Made by a program: the position numbers and the translations under genes
The notes under the pieces: model-generated
What the model saw: only the letters and a program-made list of their open reading frames with translations
Told to the model about the DNA's origin: nothing
Databases searched by the model: none
From: JBLNCE01 sp050260415
GTDB lineage: Bacteria > Bacillota > UBA4882 > JAAYXC01
Direction of reading: 5' to 3'
Assembly: GCA_050260415.1 (NCBI GenBank)
Contig: JBLNCE010000188.1
Span: forward strand, 1-14,685
Length of the DNA: 14,685 nt
Part shown: positions 7,540-14,658 of the stretch, in pieces
How positions within the stretch are numbered: the stretch's first letter is position 1
How the letters are laid out: each line of letters starts with the position of its first letter

Positions 7540-8352
7540 ATGGTGACCCATGACGAAATCCTGGCCGTCTTGGAGGACCTGGCCCCGCGCGTCTGCGCCG
7601 AGGCCGGCGATGCGTCCTGTTACGAGGTGCGCGCGGATAAGGCATGCAGCCGTCTGGGCATTTGTATTGACCCGACCGAGCGCAACCTGTTCATGGCGGC
7701 CAGCGACGGCGCGGATTTCATCATCACGCATCACCCTTGGAACGGAGAGGCCGCGGAAGTAATCAAAGCCAAGGGCATAAGCATCTACAGGCTGCATTCG
7801 GCCTGGGACAATGCGCCGGACGGGAATATGGCGACGCTGGCGCGGATGTTGGGCCTCCGCGATCTCGTTCGGGCCGACGGCGCGCTTACCGGCCTCTCCG
7901 GCCTGTGCCTGCGCGAGTTGCTCGAACGATGCCAGCGCATCGTAGGCAAGAGCGTCTTGCCGTACTGCGGCGAACTTGGCGCGCGCGTGAACACGGTCGG
8001 CATCATTCCCGGTTCGGGCTTCTTGCCGGTATATCGCCGGCGTTGGGAGACGCTCGTCCATGCCGGGTGCGATACCATCATCTCCGGCGAGATATCCCAT
8101 TCCGCCGCCCGTTACGCGCAATGCGCCGGTATCCGTCTGATCGACCTCGGCCATAGCGGCCTCGTCAAGCCCGGCATGGCCCATCTCGCCTACCTGCTTC
8201 GCTGCCGCCTGCTTGCACGGGGGTGCGAGGTTGAATTTTATGATGATACATACAACATCAACTACTTTACCGCCTGGTCCCTCCCCCGGCAGGAGGAAAA
8301 CCGCGAGACATCCGAACCATCCGGGGCGATCGTGCTTCCGTTTCCACGTTAG
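7540..8352 (+). CDS. Nif3-like dinuclear metal centre protein
   Basis: Member of the Nif3/YbgI/YqfO family (often annotated GTP cyclohydrolase 1 type 2), hexameric proteins binding two metal ions; the physiological reaction is unsettled. The 270-residue form lacks the PII-like insert of YqfO. Visible motifs: GADFIITHHPW with ligands H64-H65, HSAWDNAPDGN with D90, CDTIISGEISHSA, and LGHSGLVKPG with H205. The family normally has Glu four residues after this histidine (GHxxxE); here it is V209, so one metal ligand is missing. The last ~25 residues are a polar tail. ATG 7540 is chosen because GGGGGTGA precedes it; a longer reading from 7483 overlaps the promoter. coaX follows 66 bases later with its own similar leader. 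Confidence 0.85.
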   Translation: MVTHDEILAVLEDLAPRVCAEAGDASCYEVRADKACSRLGICIDPTERNLFMAASDGADFIITHHPWNGEAAEVIKAKGISIYRLHSAWDNAPDGNMATLARMLGLRDLVRADGALTGLSGLCLRELLERCQRIVGKSVLPYCGELGARVNTVGIIPGSGFLPVYRRRWETLVHAGCDTIISGEISHSAARYAQCAGIRLIDLGHSGLVKPGMAHLAYLLRCRLLARGCEVEFYDDTYNINYFTAWSLPRQEENRETSEPSGAIVLPFPR

Positions 8353-8373
8353 GGATCTGGAATAGGGAGCAGT

Positions 8374-8398
8374 CCATGCCCCCGGTCATTCCTATAAA
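8374..8398 (+). promoter_or_regulatory. Probable coaX promoter with shared 12-bp motif
   Basis: CCATGCCCCCGG (8374-8385) is identical to the motif before the Nif3-like gene and is followed after 7 bases by the -10-like TATAAA (8393-8398). The next 18 bases (8401-8418), holding the ribosome site, match 7522-7539 at 14 of 18 positions. The whole leader therefore looks related to that of the preceding gene. Confidence 0.5.
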
Positions 8399-8418
8399 CT
8401 CGGAACGGGAGTGAAGGC

Positions 8419-9192
8419 ATGATCCTGGTGATTAACGTCAATAACACCCACACAATGCTGGGCGTCTTTCGCGGCGAGGAACTCCTGGCCGATTGGCGCG
8501 TGGCCACGGATCGGATGCGGACTTCGGATGAATATGGGCTCCTGGCGCGGAGCCTTTTGCGTGAAGCCGGTTTGCGGCCGGAAGAAGTTCAAGGTATTGC
8601 TCTGGCCAGCGTCGTGCCACCGGTAACCATGAACTACGTGCAAATGTGCCAGCGGTATTTCGGCTGTGAGCCGCTCCAGATCGGACCCGGCATCAAGACG
8701 GGCCTCTCCATTCGTTACGAAAATCCCCGGGAAGTCGGGGCGGATCGGGTGGTAAACGCCGTAGCCGCCATCAAGCTCTACGGGCCGCCGTTGATCCTCG
8801 TCGATCTGGGCACCGCCACTACTTTCTGCGCCATCAGTCCCCAGGGTGAGTACCTCGGCGGCGCCATTGCGCCGGGCCTGGGCATCGCCGCCGAGGCGCT
8901 CTATACCCGGGCCGCCAAACTCCCGCGCATAGAACTCGTCCGGCCAAAGACGGCCATCGGCCGCAACACCGTCTCCTCCATGCAATCGGGGATTATCTTC
9001 GGCTACGCTGCGCTCGTGGACGGGCTGGTACGCAGGTTCGCGGCGGAGATGGGCTGCCGGCCCAAGGTCATCGCCACCGGCGGACTAGCTTCGGCCATGG
9101 GCGACGCGGAGACAATCGATCTGGTCGACCCGCATCTCACCCACCACGGGTTGAGGTTGATATACGAGATGAACCGGGAGACGCAGAACTAG
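8419..9192 (+). CDS. coaX: Type III pantothenate kinase CoaX, Asp6 replaced
   Basis: First step of coenzyme A synthesis: ATP-dependent phosphorylation of pantothenate by a cytosolic ASKHA-fold homodimer. The 257 residues align end to end with Bacillus-type CoaX. Visible motifs: SSVVPP-like ASVVPP (63-68), PGIKTGL, NPREVGADR with probable catalytic base D109, LVDLGTATTF (phosphate-2), GGAIAPG, AAKLPR and VIATGGLA. The phosphate-1 motif is abnormal: the usual DVGNT near residue 6 reads NVNNT, so the metal/phosphate-binding Asp6 is Asn and Gly8 is Asn. The codon at position 6 is AAC, one transition from GAC. Everything else looks functional. The ATG has GGGAG 7 bases upstream. Its leader resembles that of the preceding gene. 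Confidence 0.95.
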   Translation: MILVINVNNTHTMLGVFRGEELLADWRVATDRMRTSDEYGLLARSLLREAGLRPEEVQGIALASVVPPVTMNYVQMCQRYFGCEPLQIGPGIKTGLSIRYENPREVGADRVVNAVAAIKLYGPPLILVDLGTATTFCAISPQGEYLGGAIAPGLGIAAEALYTRAAKLPRIELVRPKTAIGRNTVSSMQSGIIFGYAALVDGLVRRFAAEMGCRPKVIATGGLASAMGDAETIDLVDPHLTHHGLRLIYEMNRETQN

Positions 9193-9230
9193 GCAAGAGG
9201 CAAAAAGCCAGAGGAAAAAAGGTGAGTTTA

Positions 9231-9250
9231 CCCGCCCCAGCGAAGGCGGG
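9231..9250. repeat. Short inverted repeat downstream of coaX
   Basis: CCCGCC (9231-9236) and GGCGGG (9245-9250) pair around an 8-base loop, 38 bases after the coaX stop. There is no T-run, so termination would be weak or factor-dependent. It may be a dispersed palindromic element. Confidence 0.35.
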
Positions 9251-9347
9251 AGGCATCATCGGTCCGATGCGGGGGCACGTTATCTGCGCCCGTTCAGGCG
9301 TAGGCCCTGCGATTTCTCCTAAGATTATCTACAAAGGAGGCCGTCAG

Positions 9348-9551
9348 GTGAAACGTCTCTATCGTTCGCGTCATAACCGTTTCCTCGGAGGTGTCTGCGG
9401 CGGTCTGGGGGAATATTTCGAAGTGGATCCAACCTTGGTTAGGTTGTGCTGGGGGATCGGGATCCTGGTCACCGGTTGTTTCCCCGGGCTCATCGGTTAC
9501 ATCCTGGCCTGGGCCATCATCCCCGAGGCGCCGGCCGGGGAAGGTCATTAG
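9348..9551 (+). CDS. PspC-domain small membrane protein
   Basis: A 67-residue stand-alone PspC domain. In enterobacteria PspC senses envelope stress and activates the phage-shock response; short single-domain versions in Gram-positive bacteria are less understood. The sequence is canonical: an N-terminal basic stretch (KRLYRSRHNR), then FLGGVCGGLGEYFEVDPTLVR, one strongly hydrophobic segment with a GCFPG turn, and a YILAWAIIPE ending. The GTG start at 9348 has AAAGGAGG at 9333-9340, spacing 7. A longer frame from 9222 adds 42 residues unlike the family and is rejected. No other phage-shock genes are nearby. Confidence 0.9.
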   Translation: MKRLYRSRHNRFLGGVCGGLGEYFEVDPTLVRLCWGIGILVTGCFPGLIGYILAWAIIPEAPAGEGH

Positions 9552-9635
9552 TCGCGCGTCACGCGTCTAGAGAGCCCATACCCAGTACAGGCACCAAATG
9601 TAAGCATGCATCCGGCTCAAGTTTGGCGTCGCCTA

Positions 9636-9644
9636 TGTTACAAT
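9636..9644 (+). promoter_or_regulatory. Extended -10 promoter of the helicase gene
   Basis: TGT-TACAAT matches an extended -10 element about 30 bases before the helicase ATG. The hexamer at a 17-base spacing (CTCAAG) is a poor -35, as expected where the TG extension compensates. It gives a short leader containing GAGGAGGG. Confidence 0.5.
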
Positions 9645-9674
9645 AGAAGCAACGATCGATGAGGAGGGATGCTG

Positions 9675-11654
9675 ATGGCCCGCGTAACGCCGTTGCCGGT
9701 GCTCCAGCATCACTTCCGCCGCCTGGAACTGGATGAGTTCCAGGCGGAAGCCATCTATCAATTGGACTGCGGCAATTCCGTCCTATTGGCGGCGCCCACG
9801 GGTACCGGCAAGACATTGGTCGCGGACTACCTGGTGACCAAGGTGCTGCAATCCGGCCGGCAACTGGCCTATACCGCTCCGGTCAAGGCGTTGGTCAACC
9901 AGAAGTACCGGAGTTTTGCCCGCGAACTGGGCCGGGATCGGATCGGGATCATCACCGGCGACGTGGCGCAGAATCCAGATGCACCCGTGGTGGTCATGAC
10001 GACGGAGATTCTCCGCAATGAACTGGCCATGGGCGCCAACCGCCGTTTCGACTGGGTGGTCTTCGACGAAATCCACTATCTGGACCATCCTAAACGCGGC
10101 AACGTATGGGAACAGGCATTGCTGCTCCTGTCCCGATCCACGCGCATTCTGGGCCTCTCCGCCACCGTCCCCAACGCGGAAGAGATCGCGGCCTGGATCG
10201 GCCGTCTCTTGGGGACGCCGGTGGCGTTGATCCGGCACAGCATCCGCGCGGTGCCGTTATGCCACTATTACTACAACCGGGGCACGGGCCTCATCGCCCC
10301 CGGCGATCTCTTCGTCCGGCAATCAGAGGCCGTGCTCGGCCGGGACGGATCCCTTGACGTAAAGGGCGGATTTCGCGGGGCGGTGGACATCTTCAAGGCA
10401 CAGCCGGCAGCGGTCCGCTACCGTGAGGAAACCACCCATCTGGACCTCGTCTCATACCTGGCCCAGAATCGGCTCTTTCCCTGTCTCTATTTCGTCTTCA
10501 GCCGCCGAGGCTGCGAGGAAAAAGCCCGTCAATTGGCGGCGCGGGCTGATTACCTGAATTCGCGGGACAAAGACGCGGTCCGGGTGGCGGTCAGGCAATC
10601 CCTTGCCGAAGCCGGGCTCGGCCCGGAGGACGTACCCGATTACAAAGCGGTCAAGGAGATGTGGCTCCGCGGCATCGGCGTGCACCATGCCGGGATGCTG
10701 CCCGTCCTCAAGGAAATCGTGGAGGTGCTGCTGGAAAGGCGCCTCCTGCGCGTCGTCTATGCCACGGAGACCTTTGCCATCGGCGTCAACCTGCCGGTGC
10801 GCGCGGTCTGCTTCGACAGCCTGCACAAGTTTGACGGGCAAAACTTTCGCTTCCTCAACCAACAGGAGTACTTTCAGATGGCCGGCCGGGCCGGAAGGCG
10901 CGGGCTGGATCGGAGCGGCACTGTGATCGCCCTGGCTGATTTTGCCGCCTTACAGCGCGAGCCGCCGCCGGTCTGGGACGAGGGTTCCCTGGCGCCCATC
11001 CAAAGCCGGTTTGCCTTGCCGGATCATGTTATCCTCAACCTCACCGCCCGCTTTGACGAGCGCGATCTCGACCGTTTCTTCGGACAAACCCTGGCGGCTT
11101 TTCAAGGGGGTGACCACGCCGCCCTGAGGCGGGCATATCTTGCGCGTCAGACCGTGCTCAGACAACTGGATTATCTGGACGAAAAAGGGCTGCGTCCGCG
11201 CGGCGAGGTCGCGCGCAGAATCTACCAACGCGAACTGGCGGCCACGGAGTTGATCTTCGCCGGCGTGCTGGACGAGTTGCCACCGGCGGATCTGGCCGGG
11301 TTGGCCGCGGCCCTGGCGGAAGAAGAACGCCCATCCGAGCTGGCCTATGCTTATCAGTCGCCGTCCTGGCTCGGTCAAGCGGAAGCGGCTTTGTCCAGGG
11401 CGTTTGAGATCGCCGGCGCCGGCGAACGCTGGCTGGACCCGGCCGTCATCCCCCCGGTGGCGCTCTGGTGCACCGGCGCCGACCTGGCCAAGGTGCTGCG
11501 GCGTTACCCCCAGGATCCGGGCGATTTCGTCGCGCGCTGCCGGCGTGCCATCGATCTCTTGCGTCAGATCGGGACAGCCGCGCCAAATCTTCGCCAGCGG
11601 ACAATGCGCGCGGCGGCGCTGCTCGATCGGGATCTGGTGCGGCTGCGGCTATAA
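9675..11654 (+). CDS. Ski2/Mtr4-type superfamily 2 DEAD/DEAH-box helicase
   Basis: ATP-dependent helicase of the Ski2-like family, likely acting on RNA; the partner is unknown. Motifs in order, numbered from ATG 9675: Q-like DEFQAEAI (20-27), I APTGTGKT (40-47), Ia APVKALVNQ, Ib TTEILRN, II DEIH (131-134), III SAT (162-164), V ATETFAIGVNLP (363-374), VI QMAGRAGRRGLD (401-412). The ~235 residues after motif VI are helical, consistent with the winged-helix and ratchet domains of Ski2 proteins. The family has an archaeal/eukaryotic flavour but occurs in some bacteria. GAGGAGGG at 9661-9668 abuts an ATG at 9669, so the ATG at 9675 (spacing 6) is the better start. It stands alone; no exosome-type partner lies nearby. 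Confidence 0.93.
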   Translation: MARVTPLPVLQHHFRRLELDEFQAEAIYQLDCGNSVLLAAPTGTGKTLVADYLVTKVLQSGRQLAYTAPVKALVNQKYRSFARELGRDRIGIITGDVAQNPDAPVVVMTTEILRNELAMGANRRFDWVVFDEIHYLDHPKRGNVWEQALLLLSRSTRILGLSATVPNAEEIAAWIGRLLGTPVALIRHSIRAVPLCHYYYNRGTGLIAPGDLFVRQSEAVLGRDGSLDVKGGFRGAVDIFKAQPAAVRYREETTHLDLVSYLAQNRLFPCLYFVFSRRGCEEKARQLAARADYLNSRDKDAVRVAVRQSLAEAGLGPEDVPDYKAVKEMWLRGIGVHHAGMLPVLKEIVEVLLERRLLRVVYATETFAIGVNLPVRAVCFDSLHKFDGQNFRFLNQQEYFQMAGRAGRRGLDRSGTVIALADFAALQREPPPVWDEGSLAPIQSRFALPDHVILNLTARFDERDLDRFFGQTLAAFQGGDHAALRRAYLARQTVLRQLDYLDEKGLRPRGEVARRIYQRELAATELIFAGVLDELPPADLAGLAAALAEEERPSELAYAYQSPSWLGQAEAALSRAFEIAGAGERWLDPAVIPPVALWCTGADLAKVLRRYPQDPGDFVARCRRAIDLLRQIGTAAPNLRQRTMRAAALLDRDLVRLRL

Positions 11655-11703
11655 ACCGCACGCCCTTTGCAAAGAAGGTAAACGGCAAGGCCCGGAGAAT
11701 CGA

Positions 11704-11709
11704 TATAAT
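11704..11709 (+). promoter_or_regulatory. Possible distal promoter of glutamate dehydrogenase
   Basis: TATAAT is a perfect -10 hexamer 123 bases before the dehydrogenase ATG. The sequence at 17 bases upstream (AACGGC) is a poor -35. If used, it would give a leader of about 115 bases that includes the 11781-11795 palindrome. Confidence 0.35.
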
Positions 11710-11780
11710 ACGGGGACACGCACGGTACACAACGGCCGGACGCAATACGGCGCTGCGGAGGACGTTGCGCCCGCTTTCCA

Positions 11781-11795
11781 TGTATACAATATACA
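11781..11795 (+). promoter_or_regulatory. Palindromic operator candidate and -10 box before GDH
   Basis: TGTATA-CAA-TATACA is a perfect palindrome with 6-base arms. It overlaps a -10-like TACAAT (11785-11790) about 40 bases before the start codon. TTGCGC at 11765-11770 is too close (14-base spacer) for a good -35. TGTATAC half-sites resemble operators of GntR-type regulators; that assignment is inference. Confidence 0.45.
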
Positions 11796-11831
11796 AGACC
11801 CGAATTACTGGCAAAGCAGGAGGTGTCCGTG

Positions 11832-13106
11832 ATGGAACGCGCAGGGAATGGGAACGGGTACAACCCCTACCAGGCGGTCATGACCCAACTCAACAGGGCC
11901 GCCGATGTCATTGGTCTCGAGGACAGCTACCGCGCCGTCCTGGCCCAGCCCGAACGGGAACTGGTCGTCTCGATCCCGGTGGAGATGGAAAACGGCGAGA
12001 TCCAGGTATTTACCGGCTACCGCGTCCAGCACAACAGCGCCCGCGGCCCCTGCAAAGGCGGCATCCGTTACCATCCGGAAACGACCCTGGACGAGGTCAA
12101 GGCCCTGGCGGCCCTCATGACCTGGAAATGCGCGGTCGTGGACATCCCATACGGCGGCGCCAAGGGCGGTATCCGTTGCGATCCGGCGCATCTGTCCCCG
12201 CAGGCGTTGCGCCGCATCACGCGCCGCTACACGGCGATGATCATGCCGATCCTTGGACCCCAGCGGGACATCCCCGCGCCCGACGTCAATACCAACGCCG
12301 AGGTCATGGGCTGGATCATGGACACCTACAGCATGATCCAAGGCTACACCGTGCCCGAGGTCGTGACGGGCAAGCCGATCGAGATCGGCGGCTCCCTCGG
12401 CCGCCGGGAGGCCACTGGCCGCGGGGTCACGAACGTGGCCGTGCGCCTGGCCCAGGACCGGGTGCTGCCCATCGCCGAGACCACCGTCGCCGTGCAGGGC
12501 TACGGCAACGTTGGCGCCACCGCCGCCAACCTCATGGCCGGCGAGGGCTTCCGCATCATCGCCGTCAGCGACGTCTCAGGCGGCCTGCACTGCGCCGAGG
12601 GGCTCGATCTCGATGCGATCAACGATTTTCTGGCGCGGGGCGATCGCCTGCTTTGCGACTATAATGGCCCCGGCGTGGAGCACATCAGCAATGCCGAGCT
12701 TCTGACCCTGCCGGTCGACATCCTGGTCCCCGCCGCGCTCGAAAACCAGATTACCAAGGCCAACGCCCCCGCCGTCAAAGCCCGTTTCATCATCGAGGGC
12801 GCCAACGGCCCGGTGACGCCTGAGGCCGACGCCATTTTGAAGGATCGCGGCGTGGCCGTCGTCCCCGACATCCTGGCCAACGCGGGCGGCGTGGTGGTCT
12901 CGTACTTTGAATGGGTACAAAACCTGGAGGGGCTCCTCTGGGACGAGGACGAGGTCAACCGGATGCTGAAGAAGATTATTATCAGGGCTTATGAAGCGGT
13001 TACCGGGCGTGCCTCCAAAGAGGGGTTGACGTTGCGGGAGAGCGCGTATGTGATCGCGTTGGATAAGGTCACGACGGCGATCAAGGTGAGGGGGATTTGG
13101 CCTTGA
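11832..13106 (+). CDS. gdhA: Glutamate dehydrogenase (Glu/Leu/Phe/Val family)
   Basis: Catalyses reversible oxidative deamination of glutamate to 2-oxoglutarate and ammonia, linking nitrogen and carbon metabolism. The 424 residues match hexameric class I GDH. Visible features: substrate-binding lysines K75 (PCKGGIRYHP) and K99 (TWKCAVVDIPYGG), catalytic K111 (GGAKGG), D151 (DIPAPDVNT) and the Rossmann motif GYGNVG (223-228). Asp247 in AVSDVSGG sits at the end of the second strand, which fits NAD preference but is not proof. The start is ATG 11832, with AGGAGG at 11818-11823, spacing 8; a GTG at 11823 overlaps that site. The gene has its own promoter region with a palindrome and ends 25 bases from a convergent esterase remnant. 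Confidence 0.95.
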   Translation: MERAGNGNGYNPYQAVMTQLNRAADVIGLEDSYRAVLAQPERELVVSIPVEMENGEIQVFTGYRVQHNSARGPCKGGIRYHPETTLDEVKALAALMTWKCAVVDIPYGGAKGGIRCDPAHLSPQALRRITRRYTAMIMPILGPQRDIPAPDVNTNAEVMGWIMDTYSMIQGYTVPEVVTGKPIEIGGSLGRREATGRGVTNVAVRLAQDRVLPIAETTVAVQGYGNVGATAANLMAGEGFRIIAVSDVSGGLHCAEGLDLDAINDFLARGDRLLCDYNGPGVEHISNAELLTLPVDILVPAALENQITKANAPAVKARFIIEGANGPVTPEADAILKDRGVAVVPDILANAGGVVVSYFEWVQNLEGLLWDEDEVNRMLKKIIIRAYEAVTGRASKEGLTLRESAYVIALDKVTTAIKVRGIWP

Positions 13107-13131
13107 GACCGAACAAAAACCATCCCCCGCT

Positions 13132-13789
13132 TCACAGCCCCGCCATGAACTCAAACAGCCTGTCATTGAAACCCGGCAATCCCTCGTGGCCGAAATCCGG
13201 GTAAACGGCTATATTCTTGGGCGCCGCGATCTTGTTATAGGCGGCGAATTGTGTGGACGGCGGGCAGATGGTATCCATGAGCCCGGCGCATGACGATGGC
13301 GGCCAGTTGGGCCGTGTCCAGGAAGAACTGCCGGAAAAGCGGGTTATCCGGCGTATCGTCAAGCCCCCTGATGATGTGCCCGCGCAGCGTGTTGCCCTTC
13401 ACGCCGCCCGTGTCCTCGGACAGGCCCGCTTGGCCCCGGCAGTCCAGCGCGGCCACGGAGTAGCCCAGGGCCACGAAGTTCAGCTTGTCGCACCAGTCGC
13501 CCGCCTGGCCCGAGTAGCCGTAAAACTGGAGGACGGCCGGGTGCGGTTCGGGGTGATTCCTCGGCTTGAGGTATTTGGCGTGGATCCTTGCACCGCGGAC
13601 GCCGGTGAAATAGAGGTCGTAGCACTCTGCAAAAGGGGTCTGGAATGAAGCGGGGACCATCTCCACCCGCGGATCGACGGCCCGCATCTCGGCCAGGGCT
13701 CGTGCCCAGAAAGCGTCGAAGTCCTCGGGCCGTGGGTTTTTCCCCCGGTACGTTCTGAGTTCCTCCAGAGGCATGTCGATGATGGGCAT
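13132..13789 (-). pseudogene. Acetyl xylan esterase/cephalosporin-C deacetylase remnant (internal deletion)
   Basis: Alpha/beta hydrolase of the AXE1 (carbohydrate esterase 7) family, which removes acetyl groups from xylo-oligosaccharides. The N-terminal part is intact, from MPIIDMPLEELRTY through GDWCDKLNFVALGYSVAALD to RGHIIRGLDDTPDNPLF and DTAQLAAIVM. Near 13281-13290 it jumps out of frame straight to the conserved end GLMDTICPPSTQFAAYNK and YPDFGHEGLPG. About 85-90 residues are missing, including the GxSxGG nucleophile elbow; the catalytic histidine region remains, in another frame. The product cannot be an active esterase. The ATG at 13789 has GGGAG upstream and matches the family's usual N-terminus; a GTG at 13813 is also open. 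Biological decay or a collapsed assembly could explain it. Confidence 0.85.
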
Positions 13790-13816
13790 CTTGGCATGCT
13801 CCCGTTTCGCCACATA

Positions 13817-13830
13817 GCCGCTGCTGCGGC
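13817..13830. repeat. Small hairpin between esterase remnant and zinc-finger gene
   Basis: GCCGC (13817-13821) and GCGGC (13826-13830) pair around TGCT. It lies in the 58-base gap between two - strand genes. No T-run follows, so it is at most an mRNA processing or weak pause site. Confidence 0.3.
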
Positions 13831-13847
13831 ACCTATCATGGAAAAAC

Positions 13848-14522
13848 TTACCCCGTGTACCCGCACATGCCCACCCGGGGCGAGTTGACTACCGGCAAGA
13901 AGCAATCCTCGCCGCATTCATGTTTGCGGGCGCATTTGTCGCAAAACCAGCCTGCGTCCTCCCATATGCATTGTCCACATACTTGCGTGGCCGGTTCACC
14001 GCATACCTCGCAGACGATGGGGGGCGGGTCGTTCCTGGCCAGAATCCGGATGTTCTTGCCCTTGATCTCGGTTTCCCATTCCCCCAGGACTTTTAGTACC
14101 AGCTTCGTAGTGGTGCCAAAATCGTAATCATGGTAAAACTTTTTTCCCTTGGCGAGCACGTCCTGTATCGCCACCTCCATGTCGTCGTCGCCCTCGCCTT
14201 CCACATCGTAGATCAAATCGTCTATCTTGAAAGCGCTGAGGTGTCCGCAACATTCAAGCCAAATCTTCCTAAGGAAAGCATCGAGATCCGCCAAGGTCGC
14301 CCTGGCCGGGATCTCAAGGTGCATCCAGTATTGCGGCAAGTACCGCCCCTCGACCAAAAGGTGAAAAGCCCTTCCCACTTTGGGCTTTCGTCCCCCCGGG
14401 GGCGTCTCCGTCTTGGCTGCTTTCAGTCTGCACGACCGGAGATGATTGGTCGTGACCGCCTTGGCGATACCGGCGCCGCAGATGGCGCATTGTCCTGTCA
14501 ACATCTCAACATGGCTTCGCAT
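13848..14522 (-). CDS. pRiA4b ORF-3-like domain protein with two zinc-finger regions
   Basis: The central part (about residues 50-165) is a plasmid pRiA4b ORF-3-like domain: HLLVEGRYLPQYWMHLEIPA, LADLDAFLRKIWL, HLSAFKI and FYHDYDFGTTTKLVLKVL. Function is unknown, though such domains occur near mobile elements. It is flanked by metal-binding motifs: an N-terminal CxxC-x11-H-x3-C (C12, C15, H27, C31) and a C-terminal cysteine cluster (C171, C174, C182, C185, C194, C197, H201, C203, C207) resembling a MYND or treble-clef finger. The 224-residue protein has no signal peptide or membrane helix. ATG 14522 has GGAGG 7 bases upstream, and a possible -10 (TATGAT) lies further up on the - strand. No transposase or integrase is adjacent, so a mobile origin is only a possibility. 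Confidence 0.8.
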   Translation of the reverse strand: MRSHVEMLTGQCAICGAGIAKAVTTNHLRSCRLKAAKTETPPGGRKPKVGRAFHLLVEGRYLPQYWMHLEIPARATLADLDAFLRKIWLECCGHLSAFKIDDLIYDVEGEGDDDMEVAIQDVLAKGKKFYHDYDFGTTTKLVLKVLGEWETEIKGKNIRILARNDPPPIVCEVCGEPATQVCGQCIWEDAGWFCDKCARKHECGEDCFLPVVNSPRVGMCGYTG

Positions 14523-14658
14523 AGGATCGCCTCCCTACTTCAACGGCGCTTTCATTTTTCCATATCATACCTAAAACTCCCCCTCTCCGTCTCGGCTTAC
14601 CACTACCGTTATCTCGGGAAAGTCGAAGAGGGGCGAGGGTTATAAAAAACGGCAAATT

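Noticed and set aside
7304..7645. Small - strand frame across the dnaB/Nif3 gap with a lysine- and arginine-rich sequence
   Set aside because: It crosses the terminator and structured RNA region, has no ribosome site, and resembles spurious proteins called over RNA genes.
9222..9347. N-terminal extension of the PspC protein from an ATG-type frame at 9222
   Set aside because: The extra 42 residues do not resemble PspC, and AAAGGAGG is correctly placed for the GTG at 9348.
11468..12664. A 398-codon + strand frame overlapping the helicase end and glutamate dehydrogenase
   Set aside because: Its sequence is Arg/Gly/Pro-rich shadow translation, while the frame from 11832 gives a full-length dehydrogenase.
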